Positions 16,626 to 25,116 of a stretch of DNA of 55,374 bases are shown one piece after another. Every line of letters begins with the position of its first letter. Within the stretch, counting starts at the first letter, position 1. Position numbers and translations under genes: made by a program. The notes under the pieces are model-generated. The model saw only the letters and a program-made list of their open reading frames with translations. It was not told where the DNA came from and made no database searches. Source of the stretch: Limisphaerales bacterium (GTDB lineage: Bacteria > Verrucomicrobiota > Verrucomicrobiia > Limisphaerales > SXTU01); assembly GCA_009773355.1 (NCBI GenBank), contig WRPG01000031.1, positions 1 to 55,374 of the forward strand, given 5' to 3'.

Positions 16626-16701
16626 GGAGCGCGGACGCCCACGTCCGCAGCCGCAGCCGAAGGCCAAGTCGCACGATTGCGGACGTGGGCGTCCGCGCTC
16701 C
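16626..16701. repeat. GGAG-headed inverted repeat pair (BIME-like)
   Basis: Two arms of 23 bases (16626-16648 and 16679-16701) are perfect inverted copies: GGAGCGCGGACGCCCACGTC then CGC. Each arm has an internal hairpin GCGGACG/CGTCCGC. It occupies the 147-base spacer between the two hydrolase genes. Confidence 0.88.
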
Positions 16702-16758
16702 ACCCGCTGGGCGTGTTGAGCCAGCGAATCAAGACCTCCTCCACATAATCTGAACTCG

Positions 16759-17556
16759 ATGAACCTCCGCACCTTCACCCTCTCACTCTGCGCCGCCGCG
16801 CTCGCGCCCACCGCTGCCCGTGCCCAAGACGCGCTTCCCCGCACCGCCGAGACCTTCGAGGTCGGCGGGCACAAGGCCTTCCTCTACGCCGCGCCCAAAC
16901 CCGCCGAGGGCAAGCCGTGGGTGTGGTATGCGCCGACGCTCGGGGGCGTTTCGATCGTCCAGCGGAAGCTCTACTTCGAGAGCTTCATGAAGGCGGGCAT
17001 CAGCATCGCGGGCTTCGACCTCGGCGAAGTGCGCGGCTCGCCAGCCAGCACGGCGAAGTTCACCCTCTTTTACGACGACATGGTCCGTCGCGGGTGGTCG
17101 CCCAAGCCCATCCTGCTTGGCCAGAGCCGCGGCGGCATGATGACGCTCGCGTGGGCGTTCCGGCATCCGGACAAGGTGCGCGCGTGGGTGGGCATCTATC
17201 CCGTGTGCAACCTCGCGAGCTGGCCGTTGAAGAACTCGAAGGCACAGACGCTCGCCGACTTCGCCCTGCCCGAGGCCGAACTCGTGGCGAAGCTGAAGGA
17301 GTTCAACCCCGTGGACAACCTGCAAGGCCTGCTGGCGAACAAGGTGCCGATGTTCGCCGTGCATGGCGATTCCGACGCGGTGGTGCCCTACGCCGACAAC
17401 ACGCGCCTGCTGAAGGAGCGCTACGAAGCCGGCGGCGGCGCGATCACCGTGAAACTCATCCCCGGCGAAGGCCACAAGGTCGGCCCGTCGTTCTTCGAGT
17501 GCCGGGAGCTGGTGGACTTCGTGCTGAAACAACTCCCGCCCGCGCCGAAGAAGTGA
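16759..17556 (+). CDS. Secreted alpha/beta hydrolase
   Basis: 265 residues with signal peptide MNLRTFTLSLCAAALAPTAARAQ. The nucleophile elbow is GQSRGG, the acid loop HGDSDAVVP and the catalytic His GEGHKVG, in the expected order for a serine hydrolase of the prolyl-oligopeptidase/dienelactone-hydrolase type. The oxyanion region reads WYAPTLGGVS. No specific substrate can be assigned. It is the last plus-strand gene before the low-GC minus-strand island. Confidence 0.8.
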   Translation: MNLRTFTLSLCAAALAPTAARAQDALPRTAETFEVGGHKAFLYAAPKPAEGKPWVWYAPTLGGVSIVQRKLYFESFMKAGISIAGFDLGEVRGSPASTAKFTLFYDDMVRRGWSPKPILLGQSRGGMMTLAWAFRHPDKVRAWVGIYPVCNLASWPLKNSKAQTLADFALPEAELVAKLKEFNPVDNLQGLLANKVPMFAVHGDSDAVVPYADNTRLLKERYEAGGGAITVKLIPGEGHKVGPSFFECRELVDFVLKQLPPAPKK

Positions 17557-17710
17557 AGCGGCACCACGATCCGGCCTTCGATTTGGGCGTAAGACATGGG
17601 GTTAAGCGCTGTTGACGCTCAGGTTTCGCTCAATCATACTGTCGGCAAGTCGGACTGGAAATCTCCGGTCGGCGCTGGGCCTCTGGCAATGCTGGAGGCC
17701 CTTCGCATTT

Positions 17711-18466
17711 TCAGGGAAACACTTTCAGTCCCCAGCCCTTCGCTTCGCCCGCCGGGCTCCGGCGGAACTTTCTCGCCACGATGTCATACGCACGGTTCGG
17801 CTGGCTGGGACGAAGCACCTTGATGCCGACAGAGCGCGCCACCAGGTCCGCAATCTGCAAGCCGGTCGAGTTCGATGCCTTCGGAATCATCACCAGCTCA
17901 AACGGGAGGCGCTGGTTGAGCGCATTTGCCCCGGCGCAAATCCGCCGGAACGCCAGCTCAAGCTGGTTGTCCTCCTTCTCGCCGCGCTTCTCGACGATGA
18001 TGTGTGTGATTTTGCCTGCCTGGCCACGGCTGTTTAGTTCGAGGAAGATTCGTTCCAGGCCGAACTCCAGCGCCAGGTCGTAGGGATTCGCCGGCAGCGC
18101 ATACTGCTGGGCAAACTCCAGCTTGCGGATGACCGCCGCCACCAGTTGGAACTGCGCTTCGTCCACCAGCTTGCTCACTGCGTCCAGGAACTCCGTCCGC
18201 TTGGCCGGGTCGAACAGAAAGCCGTAGCTCTTGTTCGGCTTCCGAATCTCATGCTCGTGCAACACCTGCTCGTCGTGACCCCAAAACCGAAACTTCAAGC
18301 GCTGCAAAGCCGGGCCGACGCGGTCCACATAGTCGGCTTTTGCGAACAGGCAGAACGCCAGCACGAAGATGGGATAGCCGGGGTCAACGCGTGCCAGCCC
18401 GTGGTCGCCGCTCTCGTCCACGAAGACGAGGTAGTCGCCGAAGGCGTCGGGATTGGGCAGGCTCAT
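17711..18466 (-). CDS. DUF3800 family protein, putative RNase-H-fold nuclease
   Basis: 251 residues. The family opening YLVFVDESGDHG is present (Asp17-Glu18-Ser19-Gly20-Asp21), and the C-terminal STGLQIADLVA motif holds a conserved Asp at about 207; an EKRGEKEDNQ stretch lies between. DUF3800 proteins are predicted to have an RNase-H-like fold with these acidic residues forming an active site, and are frequently found in mobile or defence-linked neighbourhoods; biochemical activity is not established. It follows the DAC-like gene on the same strand with 101 bases between, so the two probably form an operon. No membrane segment or signal peptide, so cytoplasmic. Confidence 0.85.
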   Translation of the reverse strand: MSLPNPDAFGDYLVFVDESGDHGLARVDPGYPIFVLAFCLFAKADYVDRVGPALQRLKFRFWGHDEQVLHEHEIRKPNKSYGFLFDPAKRTEFLDAVSKLVDEAQFQLVAAVIRKLEFAQQYALPANPYDLALEFGLERIFLELNSRGQAGKITHIIVEKRGEKEDNQLELAFRRICAGANALNQRLPFELVMIPKASNSTGLQIADLVARSVGIKVLRPSQPNRAYDIVARKFRRSPAGEAKGWGLKVFP

Positions 18467-18567
18467 CGCGAATGTTCAAGGCGCGCCCAATCAAGCCCCA
18501 CGAACAACCCGATGGCGGGCAGCTCGACAAGCTTGTCTTCGGGGCAGGTGTGGGGCAAAGCAAGTTC

Positions 18568-19803
18568 CTACATCACAATGAATTTGGGTTCTTCGTTGCC
18601 ATCGTGAAATCCGGTAATCCCCCCATCTTGGGACACTTTGATTCCCACGCCGAGGCTACTCAGTGCCTGCGCGGCGGCAAGTCGGCCGCCGCCAGTGCTT
18701 CCACCTGGGATTTTTAGAATCGCGCCCACCGCCAAAATTGTTCCCTTGTGGTCGATGAGAGTAGCGCCGTCGATTGCAACCATCTCCTGTCTCAATCGAC
18801 GGTCGAGGTTTTGGAACTTCCTTGTTCCGACCACAGGCGCGAGGAACTTAGTCTTCACTGATTGAGCCGGATGCATATGGTCTTTCTCAGAAACCGCTAT
18901 GTCCCGCCAGTCTTGGGCGTGATTACTGATTACGACGCCAATGCACGCGCCGGTCCGCGCGAATGATGCATCGAGGCAAGTTTCATAGACTGCGCGTCGC
19001 ACAGCCTGATTATCGGGTCGGCCCATCTGCGTAATGACGGGAGCGTGAGTGAGGAAGTGCCATTGGCCACCACGCCGCGCGAACCGAAGTTCTTTGTCCC
19101 TGAAGATAAGAATTTCACCGGCTCGATTCAGGACCAAGGCGATTCGACCATCTGTTGCCCATCCTGCAACTGTGCCCAAACGATATGGGGCAAATTGTGG
19201 CGCAGTTGCCGGAGTGCCGAGCGTTTCGTGCCCGAGCACTTGCCCCTTGAAGTTGCACGTCAAGAGGGTGTCAAAACCGTTTGAAACCACTGCACTGAAA
19301 CCTTCGTGACACATCTCCTGAAATGACACCGCCCCAGTAAAATCACCGGGAAGGAAACCGACGGCGGCTGGTATGGGCTTACCTTCGTATTGTTGTCCGC
19401 CCCAAGCTGAGAGCTGGTCGATTGCGGCCAGCACAGCCTCTTCCTCTTCTTTGTTGCCACAAAGGGCTTTAGCAACAACTCGCCGCGGAAACGTCGCTCT
19501 CAAATCTGCCTGATACCATGAGGTCAGGCCATTCTTCATGCCTTTGACCACCTTAACGAAAGCCTCGACCACATCGCTTTCCGTTACAGTCCCTGCGTTC
19601 ACCCTCTCAAACGGCTGACTTCGACGAAGGACGAGGCGATACGTATCCTTTCTTTCAGCCTTAAAATGCAGCGTGCATGGGTCAGCTAACCCGACGAGTG
19701 CCTCTCTCGTCGTGGAGGAGGCGCTTTCTTGCTGGAGTTTCGCGCCAGAAATAAGTGGCTCTAGGAAGTCTGAGGCGAGTGTGTGGAGTTGCGTTTTATC
19801 CAT
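18568..19803 (-). CDS. Divergent DisA_N/diadenylate-cyclase-like (DAC) domain protein
   Basis: 411 residues. The C-terminal third resembles DAC nucleotidyl cyclases: GRIALVLNRAGEILIFRDKE, then AVRRAVYETCLDASFARTGA, then IDGATLIDHKGTILAVGAIL with the DGA motif at 345-347. The second DAC motif, canonically GxRHR, appears as GGGRLAAAQALS at 371-382, followed by VGIKVSQDGGITGF. So DGA is kept but the RHR triad is altered, which suggests an atypical or degenerate cyclase, or a nucleotide-binding sensor. Residues 1-200 form an N-terminal region I do not recognise. GC is clearly lower than its neighbours (29 of 60 at 19081-19140 against 42 of 60 at 17101-17160), suggesting transfer. It is upstream of the DUF3800 gene on the same strand. 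Confidence 0.72.
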   Translation of the reverse strand: MDKTQLHTLASDFLEPLISGAKLQQESASSTTREALVGLADPCTLHFKAERKDTYRLVLRRSQPFERVNAGTVTESDVVEAFVKVVKGMKNGLTSWYQADLRATFPRRVVAKALCGNKEEEEAVLAAIDQLSAWGGQQYEGKPIPAAVGFLPGDFTGAVSFQEMCHEGFSAVVSNGFDTLLTCNFKGQVLGHETLGTPATAPQFAPYRLGTVAGWATDGRIALVLNRAGEILIFRDKELRFARRGGQWHFLTHAPVITQMGRPDNQAVRRAVYETCLDASFARTGACIGVVISNHAQDWRDIAVSEKDHMHPAQSVKTKFLAPVVGTRKFQNLDRRLRQEMVAIDGATLIDHKGTILAVGAILKIPGGSTGGGRLAAAQALSSLGVGIKVSQDGGITGFHDGNEEPKFIVM

Positions 19804-19960
19804 AGATCGTCATGTAAATTTCCCTTCGCCAGCATGGGTCATGTGCGGAGGATGCAACGGTCCGTGCCGGGTGGCGAGCGGGTTTTGGCTTCGGTTCAAC
19901 GTCGGGCCGGTGGTCTCCGTGGCTTCCCTGCCACCTTGGTTGTGCTTATCCTGCGGTCCA

Positions 19961-21094
19961 ATGAATCCCGCGCTGTTCCTGATTTGCTCCGCCCTGCTGT
20001 TGGCCCCGACCCGCGCCGCCGAGCTTCCACCGATGCTGAACCTGCCCGACACCGGCGGGGACGTGGCGAAGATTGATTTTGCGAAGCTGCCGGTGTTGAA
20101 GGGCCAGCACGCGGTGGTGTGCCCGTATGAGGAGGCTTGGAAGTTCCAGCTTCACAATTACCTGCTGCACCACGAGGGGAAGTTCTGGTGTATGTGGAGC
20201 GCGGGGCCGGTGGTTGAGGACGTGCCCACGCAGCATGTCCGCTACGCGACAAGCGCGGACGGCCTGTCGTGGAGCGCGCCGAAGAATCTTACGGGAATGC
20301 CGGCGGAGGGCCGGGCCTACATCGCGCGCGGGTTCTGTGTTCGGGACGGCGAGCTGCTGGCGCTGGCGGCCAGTTACCGGGGCAAGGGCGCGTTCGGCGT
20401 GGACAAGGATTTGAAGCTCGTGGCCTTCCGCTGGGACAAGGCGCGCGACGCGTGGACGCAGAAGGCGGTCGTCTTTGAAAACGCCATCAACAACTTCGCG
20501 CCGCAGCAGCTCTCGACGGGCGAGTGGATGATGACCCGGCGGGATGCGCGCTTCAACGTGTCCATGCTCGTCGGCGGCGTGAAGTCGCTCACGGACTGGC
20601 AGGTCGTCCCCGTGGTGGACCGGCTGGCGGCGGTGCGGACTTCGAAATTCAGCCCCGACGAACCGGTGTGGTGGGAACTGGCGGATGGCACGCTGATGTC
20701 GGCCATTCGCGACAATGGCGGGTCGCAGCGGTTGTTCCGCTCGGTCTCGACGGACCACGGGCGCACCTGGAGCAAGCCGGAGATTTCGAACTACCCGAAC
20801 TCGACCAGCAAGCTGTTCACGTTGCAGACGAGCCGGGGCTTCCGGGTGCTCGTCTCGAATGCCAATCCGGCCGTGGGCCGGCGTGAGCTGCATCTGGCCG
20901 TCTCCGACGATGGGAAGCAGTTCACCCGCCTGGCCCGGCTGGGCATTCCCTCGCCCCGCGCGACGACCTTTCAGTATCCGCACGTCATCGAGCACGACGG
21001 CAGCCTCTTCATCGCCTTCTCGAACAAGAAGAACGTCACCGAGGTGCTGAAAGTGCCGCTGGCCGAGGTGGAAAAGCTTCGCAGCGCGCGGTGA
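19961..21094 (+). CDS. Secreted sialidase-like BNR-repeat protein
   Basis: 377 residues with a signal peptide MNPALFLICSALLLAPTRAA. A beta-propeller follows with BNR/Asp-box-like segments VRYATSADGLSWSAP, VSTDHGRTWSKPE and AVSDDGKQFT, and an AFSNKKNVTEV end common in exo-sialidase-like families. It has no cystatin part, unlike the related gene at 14046. The catalytic Arg triad and Tyr of true sialidases cannot be assigned with certainty from inspection, so it may act on another sugar. ATG 19961 directly precedes the signal peptide. It starts a plus-strand run with the ceramidase-like, MFS and NanA-like genes. Confidence 0.78.
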   Translation: MNPALFLICSALLLAPTRAAELPPMLNLPDTGGDVAKIDFAKLPVLKGQHAVVCPYEEAWKFQLHNYLLHHEGKFWCMWSAGPVVEDVPTQHVRYATSADGLSWSAPKNLTGMPAEGRAYIARGFCVRDGELLALAASYRGKGAFGVDKDLKLVAFRWDKARDAWTQKAVVFENAINNFAPQQLSTGEWMMTRRDARFNVSMLVGGVKSLTDWQVVPVVDRLAAVRTSKFSPDEPVWWELADGTLMSAIRDNGGSQRLFRSVSTDHGRTWSKPEISNYPNSTSKLFTLQTSRGFRVLVSNANPAVGRRELHLAVSDDGKQFTRLARLGIPSPRATTFQYPHVIEHDGSLFIAFSNKKNVTEVLKVPLAEVEKLRSAR

Positions 21095-21112
21095 TTCCGG
21101 CAGACTGCGCGC

Positions 21113-22552
21113 ATGAACCCGTTGACGAAGCGCTTCATCGTGGCCGCGTGGCTCGTCGCTTCACTGCTGACGGCCAGCGCTGCTGAGTTCCGCTTCGGCG
21201 CGGCCACGGTGGACATCACGCCGGACAAACCCGTGGCGCTCGACGGCCAGCGCAACGTGCGCATCTCGCGGACACCGGAGACGCCCATCAGCGCCACAGC
21301 ACTCGCGCTGGAATCGCGCGAGGGTGACAGGGTGGTTGACCAGGCGATTATTGTGTCGTGCGACCTCGTGGCGATCCGCGACGGAATTTTGCAGCAGGTC
21401 CGCGCCAAGGTGCAGCCGCAGTTGAAGGATTTCGACGCGCGCAAGTTGTTCCTCAGTGCCACGCACACGCACACCGCGCCGGTGACGCAGGAGGGCCGTT
21501 ACAATTTGCCGCCGGACATCATGCAGCCCACCGAATACGCCGAGTGGATGACGACGCGCGTGGCGGACGTGATCGTCGAGGCGTGGCAGAAGCGCGCGCC
21601 GGGCAAGGTCGGCTGGGGGCAGGGCCAGGCGGTCGTCGCGCAGAACCGGCGCGCGGTCTATGCCGACAGCACGGCCGTCATGTTCGGGAAGACGGACAAT
21701 GACAAGTTCCGCGCCATCGAGGGCTACGAGGATCACAACCTGGAGGCGCTGTTTTTCTGGGACGCGCAGGACAAGCTCGTCGCCACCGCCATCAATGTGC
21801 CCTGCCCGTCGCAGGAAGTCGGCGGGCAGTCGCGCATCCACGCGGACTTCTGGCATCCGGTGCGCGAGCAGCTCCGCGCGCGTCACGGCACCGGGTTGAG
21901 CATCGTCGCGTGGAACGGTGCGGGCGGCGACCAGACCTCGCGCCTGATGTATGGCACCGCCGCTGACACGCGGATGCGCAAGCTGCGCGGGCTTTCCCGG
22001 TTGGAGGAAGTCGCGCGCCGCATCATCAACGGCTGGACCGAAGCATTCGACGCCGCGCAGCACGATAAGCATGCCAGCCCGGTGCTGCGCCACGTCGTGC
22101 GTGACCTGGCCCTGCCGTTGCGCGTGGTGACGGAGGCGGAGTTGGACCTGGCGCGCAAGGAGGCGGCCAAGTTTGCCAAGGATCCGAAACAGCGCTGGAA
22201 CTACAACTGGAACCAGTCCGTAGTGATGCGCCACGAACTCCAGAAGGCCGGCGACCCCGGCACGCAGAAGATGGAGCTGCACGCGCTGCGGCTGGGCGAC
22301 GTGGCGATTGCCTCGAACGAGTTTGAGCTGTTCACCGATTACGGCGTGCAGATGAAAGCGCGCAGCCCGGCGGTGCAGACGTTTGTCATCCAGCTCGCCG
22401 GTTCGAGCGGTTATCTGCCGTCGGAGCGCGCCGTGCGCGGCGGCGGTTACAGCGCCGTCATTCAGAGCAGCCGCGTTGGCCCGAAAGGCGGGCAGGCGCT
22501 CGTCGAGCACACGGTCGCCGCCCTCAAGGAGCTTTGGCCCGCCGCGAAATGA
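21113..22552 (+). CDS. Neutral/alkaline-ceramidase-like secreted hydrolase
   Basis: 479 residues, signal peptide MNPLTKRFIVAAWLVASLLTASA, then FGAATVDITPDKPV and LFLSATHTHTAPV, both characteristic of the neutral ceramidase N-terminal domain (HTH being zinc ligands). The canonical nucleophile motif NSGDVSPN is replaced by NGAGGDQTS, as in many Planctomycete/Verrucomicrobial homologues that are of unknown specificity. The C-terminal immunoglobulin-like domain of true ceramidases is not evident. Gap to the previous gene is 18 bases and to the MFS gene 4 bases, so it is in an operon. Ceramide or another amide or ester is possible; the name reflects fold only. Confidence 0.83.
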   Translation: MNPLTKRFIVAAWLVASLLTASAAEFRFGAATVDITPDKPVALDGQRNVRISRTPETPISATALALESREGDRVVDQAIIVSCDLVAIRDGILQQVRAKVQPQLKDFDARKLFLSATHTHTAPVTQEGRYNLPPDIMQPTEYAEWMTTRVADVIVEAWQKRAPGKVGWGQGQAVVAQNRRAVYADSTAVMFGKTDNDKFRAIEGYEDHNLEALFFWDAQDKLVATAINVPCPSQEVGGQSRIHADFWHPVREQLRARHGTGLSIVAWNGAGGDQTSRLMYGTAADTRMRKLRGLSRLEEVARRIINGWTEAFDAAQHDKHASPVLRHVVRDLALPLRVVTEAELDLARKEAAKFAKDPKQRWNYNWNQSVVMRHELQKAGDPGTQKMELHALRLGDVAIASNEFELFTDYGVQMKARSPAVQTFVIQLAGSSGYLPSERAVRGGGYSAVIQSSRVGPKGGQALVEHTVAALKELWPAAK

Positions 22553-22556
22553 TCCC

Positions 22557-23789
22557 ATGACCGCTCCCGAACCCTCCCGCGCGTTGCGCACCGCCTGGCT
22601 CGTCGTCGCGCTGCTCTGGCCCGTCGCGCTGCTGAACTATCTCGACCGGCAGATGCTGGCGACGATGAAGACCTCGATGGTTGGCGACCTCAAGGACATC
22701 ACCAGCGACGCGCAATGGGGCTTCATCCTCGCGTCGTTCAAGTGGGTGTATGCGGTGCTCAGTCCCGTCGGCGGCTACATCGCGGACCGGTTCAGCCGGC
22801 GGCATGTCATCGGGGCGAGCCTGTTCACCTGGTCGGCGGTGACGTGGCTGACGGGCCATGTGACGACCTACCACGAGCTGGTCGCGACGCGCGCGCTCAT
22901 GGGCATCAGCGAGGCGTTTTACATTCCGGCGGCGCTCGCGCTGATCTCGGACTTTCACCTTGGCCCGACGCGGTCGCGCGCGGTGGGGCTGCACCAGACG
23001 GGCATTTACATCGGGCTGATTCTCGGCGGCTTCGCGGGGCACGTCGCGGATTCGCCGAATCACGGCTGGCGCTGGGCGTTCAGCGCGGCGGGCCTGGTGG
23101 GCGTGGTCTATGCGTTCCCGCTGTTCTGGCTGCTGCGCAACCCGGAGCGACCGGTCGGCTCGACAGCCATGTCGCTGACGCCAGCGCGCGCGGCCAGCGA
23201 ATTGTTCGGCAACCGGAACTACCTCCTGCTCGTCGCCTACTTCACGCTGCCCGCCATCGCCGGCTGGGTCATCAAGGACTGGATGCCGGTGATCTTGAAG
23301 GAGCAGTTCAAGCTCTCCCAGGGTGACGCGGGCGTTATCGCGGTGCTCTACGTGCAGATTGCGACCATTGGCGGCGCGGTGCTGGGCGGCTGGCTCGCGG
23401 ACGTGTGGATGCGGCGCACGGAGCGGGGCCGCATCTACGTGAGCGCCGTCGGCATGATACTGTTCCTGCCGGCGCTGTTTGGCCTGGGCAATCCCGGCAC
23501 CGTCTTCCTCGCCATCGTCTTCCTCATCCTGTTCGGCATCGGCTGGGGCTTCTTCGACTGCAACAACATGCCCATCCTTTCGCAGATCATCCGGCCCGAG
23601 CTGCGCGCGACCGGCTACGGCATCATGAACCTCGTGAGCATCTCGTGCGGCGGCTTCGGCGACTGGGGTTTCGGGGTGCTGAAGAGCCAGAACGTGCCAC
23701 TGACCTTGATTTTCGGCTGCTTCACGGGCGTCGCGCTGCTGTCGCTGCTCATCGTGCTGCTCATCAAGCCGCCGCCGGCGAAGCCCTGA
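22557..23789 (+). CDS. MFS transporter (ACS/hexuronate-sialate-like)
   Basis: 410 residues with about twelve hydrophobic helices. The major-facilitator loop 2-3 signature is visible as GGYIADRFSRRHVIG, with LNYLDRQMLATM in helix 1 as in the anion:cation symporter branch (ExuT, GudP, sialate carriers). The second-half repeat reads GGWLADVWMRRTERGR. It begins four bases after the ceramidase-like stop and is followed by the NanA-like lyase, consistent with import of a sugar acid released by the exported enzymes. The actual substrate is inferred from context; sialic acid or a uronate are the leading options. Confidence 0.87.
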   Translation: MTAPEPSRALRTAWLVVALLWPVALLNYLDRQMLATMKTSMVGDLKDITSDAQWGFILASFKWVYAVLSPVGGYIADRFSRRHVIGASLFTWSAVTWLTGHVTTYHELVATRALMGISEAFYIPAALALISDFHLGPTRSRAVGLHQTGIYIGLILGGFAGHVADSPNHGWRWAFSAAGLVGVVYAFPLFWLLRNPERPVGSTAMSLTPARAASELFGNRNYLLLVAYFTLPAIAGWVIKDWMPVILKEQFKLSQGDAGVIAVLYVQIATIGGAVLGGWLADVWMRRTERGRIYVSAVGMILFLPALFGLGNPGTVFLAIVFLILFGIGWGFFDCNNMPILSQIIRPELRATGYGIMNLVSISCGGFGDWGFGVLKSQNVPLTLIFGCFTGVALLSLLIVLLIKPPPAKP

Positions 23790-23886
23790 ACTTTCACCGG
23801 GTCGGTCCTGCGGTGAACCTGTCTTTCACGGTGACAACGTCCGCAAGCTTGAGCGGAGCGGGTGAACGGCTATCCTCACCACGCGC

Positions 23887-24819
23887 ATGACCGCCCGAAC
23901 GAAACACCTCTCCCTCACCGGCCTCGTCGCCGCCACGCACACACCGTTCCACGCGGACGGCTCGCTGAACCTTGCCGCCGTCGAGCGGCAGGCCGCGCAC
24001 CTTGCGGCGAATGGTGTCGGCCACGCTTTCATCGGCGGCACCACGGGCGAGAGCAGTTCGCTAACCTTTGACGAACGGCGAGCGCTGGCGTTCCGCTGGA
24101 TGGAGGTGACTTGGCGCTCTGAGTTGAAAGTGATTGTCCACGTCGGAGCGAATTGTTTGGCAGACTCCCGAGAGTTGGCTCAAGGCGCGCAACGGCTGGA
24201 GGTCGCCGCCATCTCTGCCGTCGCGCCGTCCTACTTCAAGCCCGGCAGCGTCGCGCGGCTCGTGGATTGCATGGCGGACATCGCCGCCGCCGCGCCGGAG
24301 CTGCCGTTCTACTACTACGAGATCCCGCTGCTCACCGGCATCAACCTGCCGCCGTCCGAGTTCCTCGCGCAGGCCGCCGACCGCATTCCGAACCTCGCGG
24401 GCATCAAGTTCACCAGCAACAACCTGATGGAATACCAGCTCTGCCGCGCGTTTCGCGGTGGTGCCTACGATATGCCGTTCGGTTTCGATGAAATCATGCT
24501 CGGCGCGCTGGCGCTGGGCGCGACGGGCGCGGTGGGCAGCTCGTTCAACTTCGCCGCGCCGATTTACCTGCGGCTGATGAAGGCCTTCGCCGCCGGCGAC
24601 TTGAAGGCCGCGCGCGAGGAGCAGTTCCGCTCCGTGCAAGTCATCGCGTTGCTGGCGTCACGCGGCTACATGGGCGCGGCCAAGGCGACGATGAAGCTGC
24701 TCGGCGTGGATGTCGGTCCCGCGCGCCTGCCGAACGCGAGTCTGAGCGTGGAGCAGGTGGCGGCGTTGCGGACGGACTTGGAGCAACTCGGCTTCTTCGA
24801 CTGGGTGAAGCACGGGTGA
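23887..24819 (+). CDS. N-acetylneuraminate lyase / dihydrodipicolinate-synthase-family aldolase
   Basis: 310 residues of the DapA/NanA class I aldolase family. Motifs: GGTTGESSSLT (residues 50-60) for carboxylate binding, YYYEIPLLTG with the catalytic Tyr at 144, and the Schiff-base lysine K174 in GIKFTSNN. The KFT context and YEIP arrangement are closer to NanA than to DapA. NanA cleaves sialic acid to N-acetylmannosamine and pyruvate in the cytoplasm. It sits downstream of the transporter and of sialidase- and NanM-like genes, which supports the reading. NanK and NanE are not in the window. No signal peptide. Other 2-keto-3-deoxy sugar acid aldolases remain possible. Confidence 0.85.
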   Translation: MTARTKHLSLTGLVAATHTPFHADGSLNLAAVERQAAHLAANGVGHAFIGGTTGESSSLTFDERRALAFRWMEVTWRSELKVIVHVGANCLADSRELAQGAQRLEVAAISAVAPSYFKPGSVARLVDCMADIAAAAPELPFYYYEIPLLTGINLPPSEFLAQAADRIPNLAGIKFTSNNLMEYQLCRAFRGGAYDMPFGFDEIMLGALALGATGAVGSSFNFAAPIYLRLMKAFAAGDLKAAREEQFRSVQVIALLASRGYMGAAKATMKLLGVDVGPARLPNASLSVEQVAALRTDLEQLGFFDWVKHG

Positions 24820-24821
24820 GC

Positions 24822-24887
24822 GGAGCGCAGGTGTCCAACCTGCGGGTTCGGGTGCAAACACAACGCGCCGGTTGGACATCGGCGCTC
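24822..24887. repeat. GGAG-headed inverted repeat pair (BIME-like)
   Basis: Left arm GGAGCGCAGGTGTCCAACCT from 24822 (hairpin CGCAGGT/ACCTGCG) and right arm 24864-24887, whose complement reads GAGCGCCGATGTCCAACCGG. The arms are imperfect inverted copies starting three bases after the NanA-like stop. Confidence 0.75.
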
Positions 24888-24902
24888 TGTCGCAGGCGGT
24901 TA

Positions 24903-25052
24903 CTGCGCCGGCCTTGCGGCGGCCTGCTTCGCCAGCGCATTGTGTTTCTCGGCCGGATATTGGACTCGTGGCTGCGATGGTTCAGCTTTTCGGCCACGGC
25001 ATGGCGCGCCTTCGTGCGGCGTGGTCCGGCGGGGAAGTTTTGAACAAGTTGG
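24903..25052 (-). pseudogene. Decayed copy of the 3' part of the coiled-coil gene at 30745-31329
   Basis: Read on the minus strand, this stretch gives RRTKARHAVAEKLNHRSHE, then a one-base frame slip, then EKHNALAKQAAARPAQ and a stop. The intact gene at 30745 reads RRTKEHNAVVEQLNQRTRE and EKYNALAKQAAPKPAP at its C-terminus. The nucleotide alignment extends over at least 90 bases with a net single-base deletion, so this is a broken remnant and not a functional gene. No start or upstream half was found. Both copies point the same way and flank the metal-efflux cassette. Confidence 0.6.
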
Positions 25053-25116
25053 CGGGCGGCGGCATCTACCCAGCGTGCGAAACAATCAGACCACCCACCG
25101 CAGCCGCAGCCGACGG

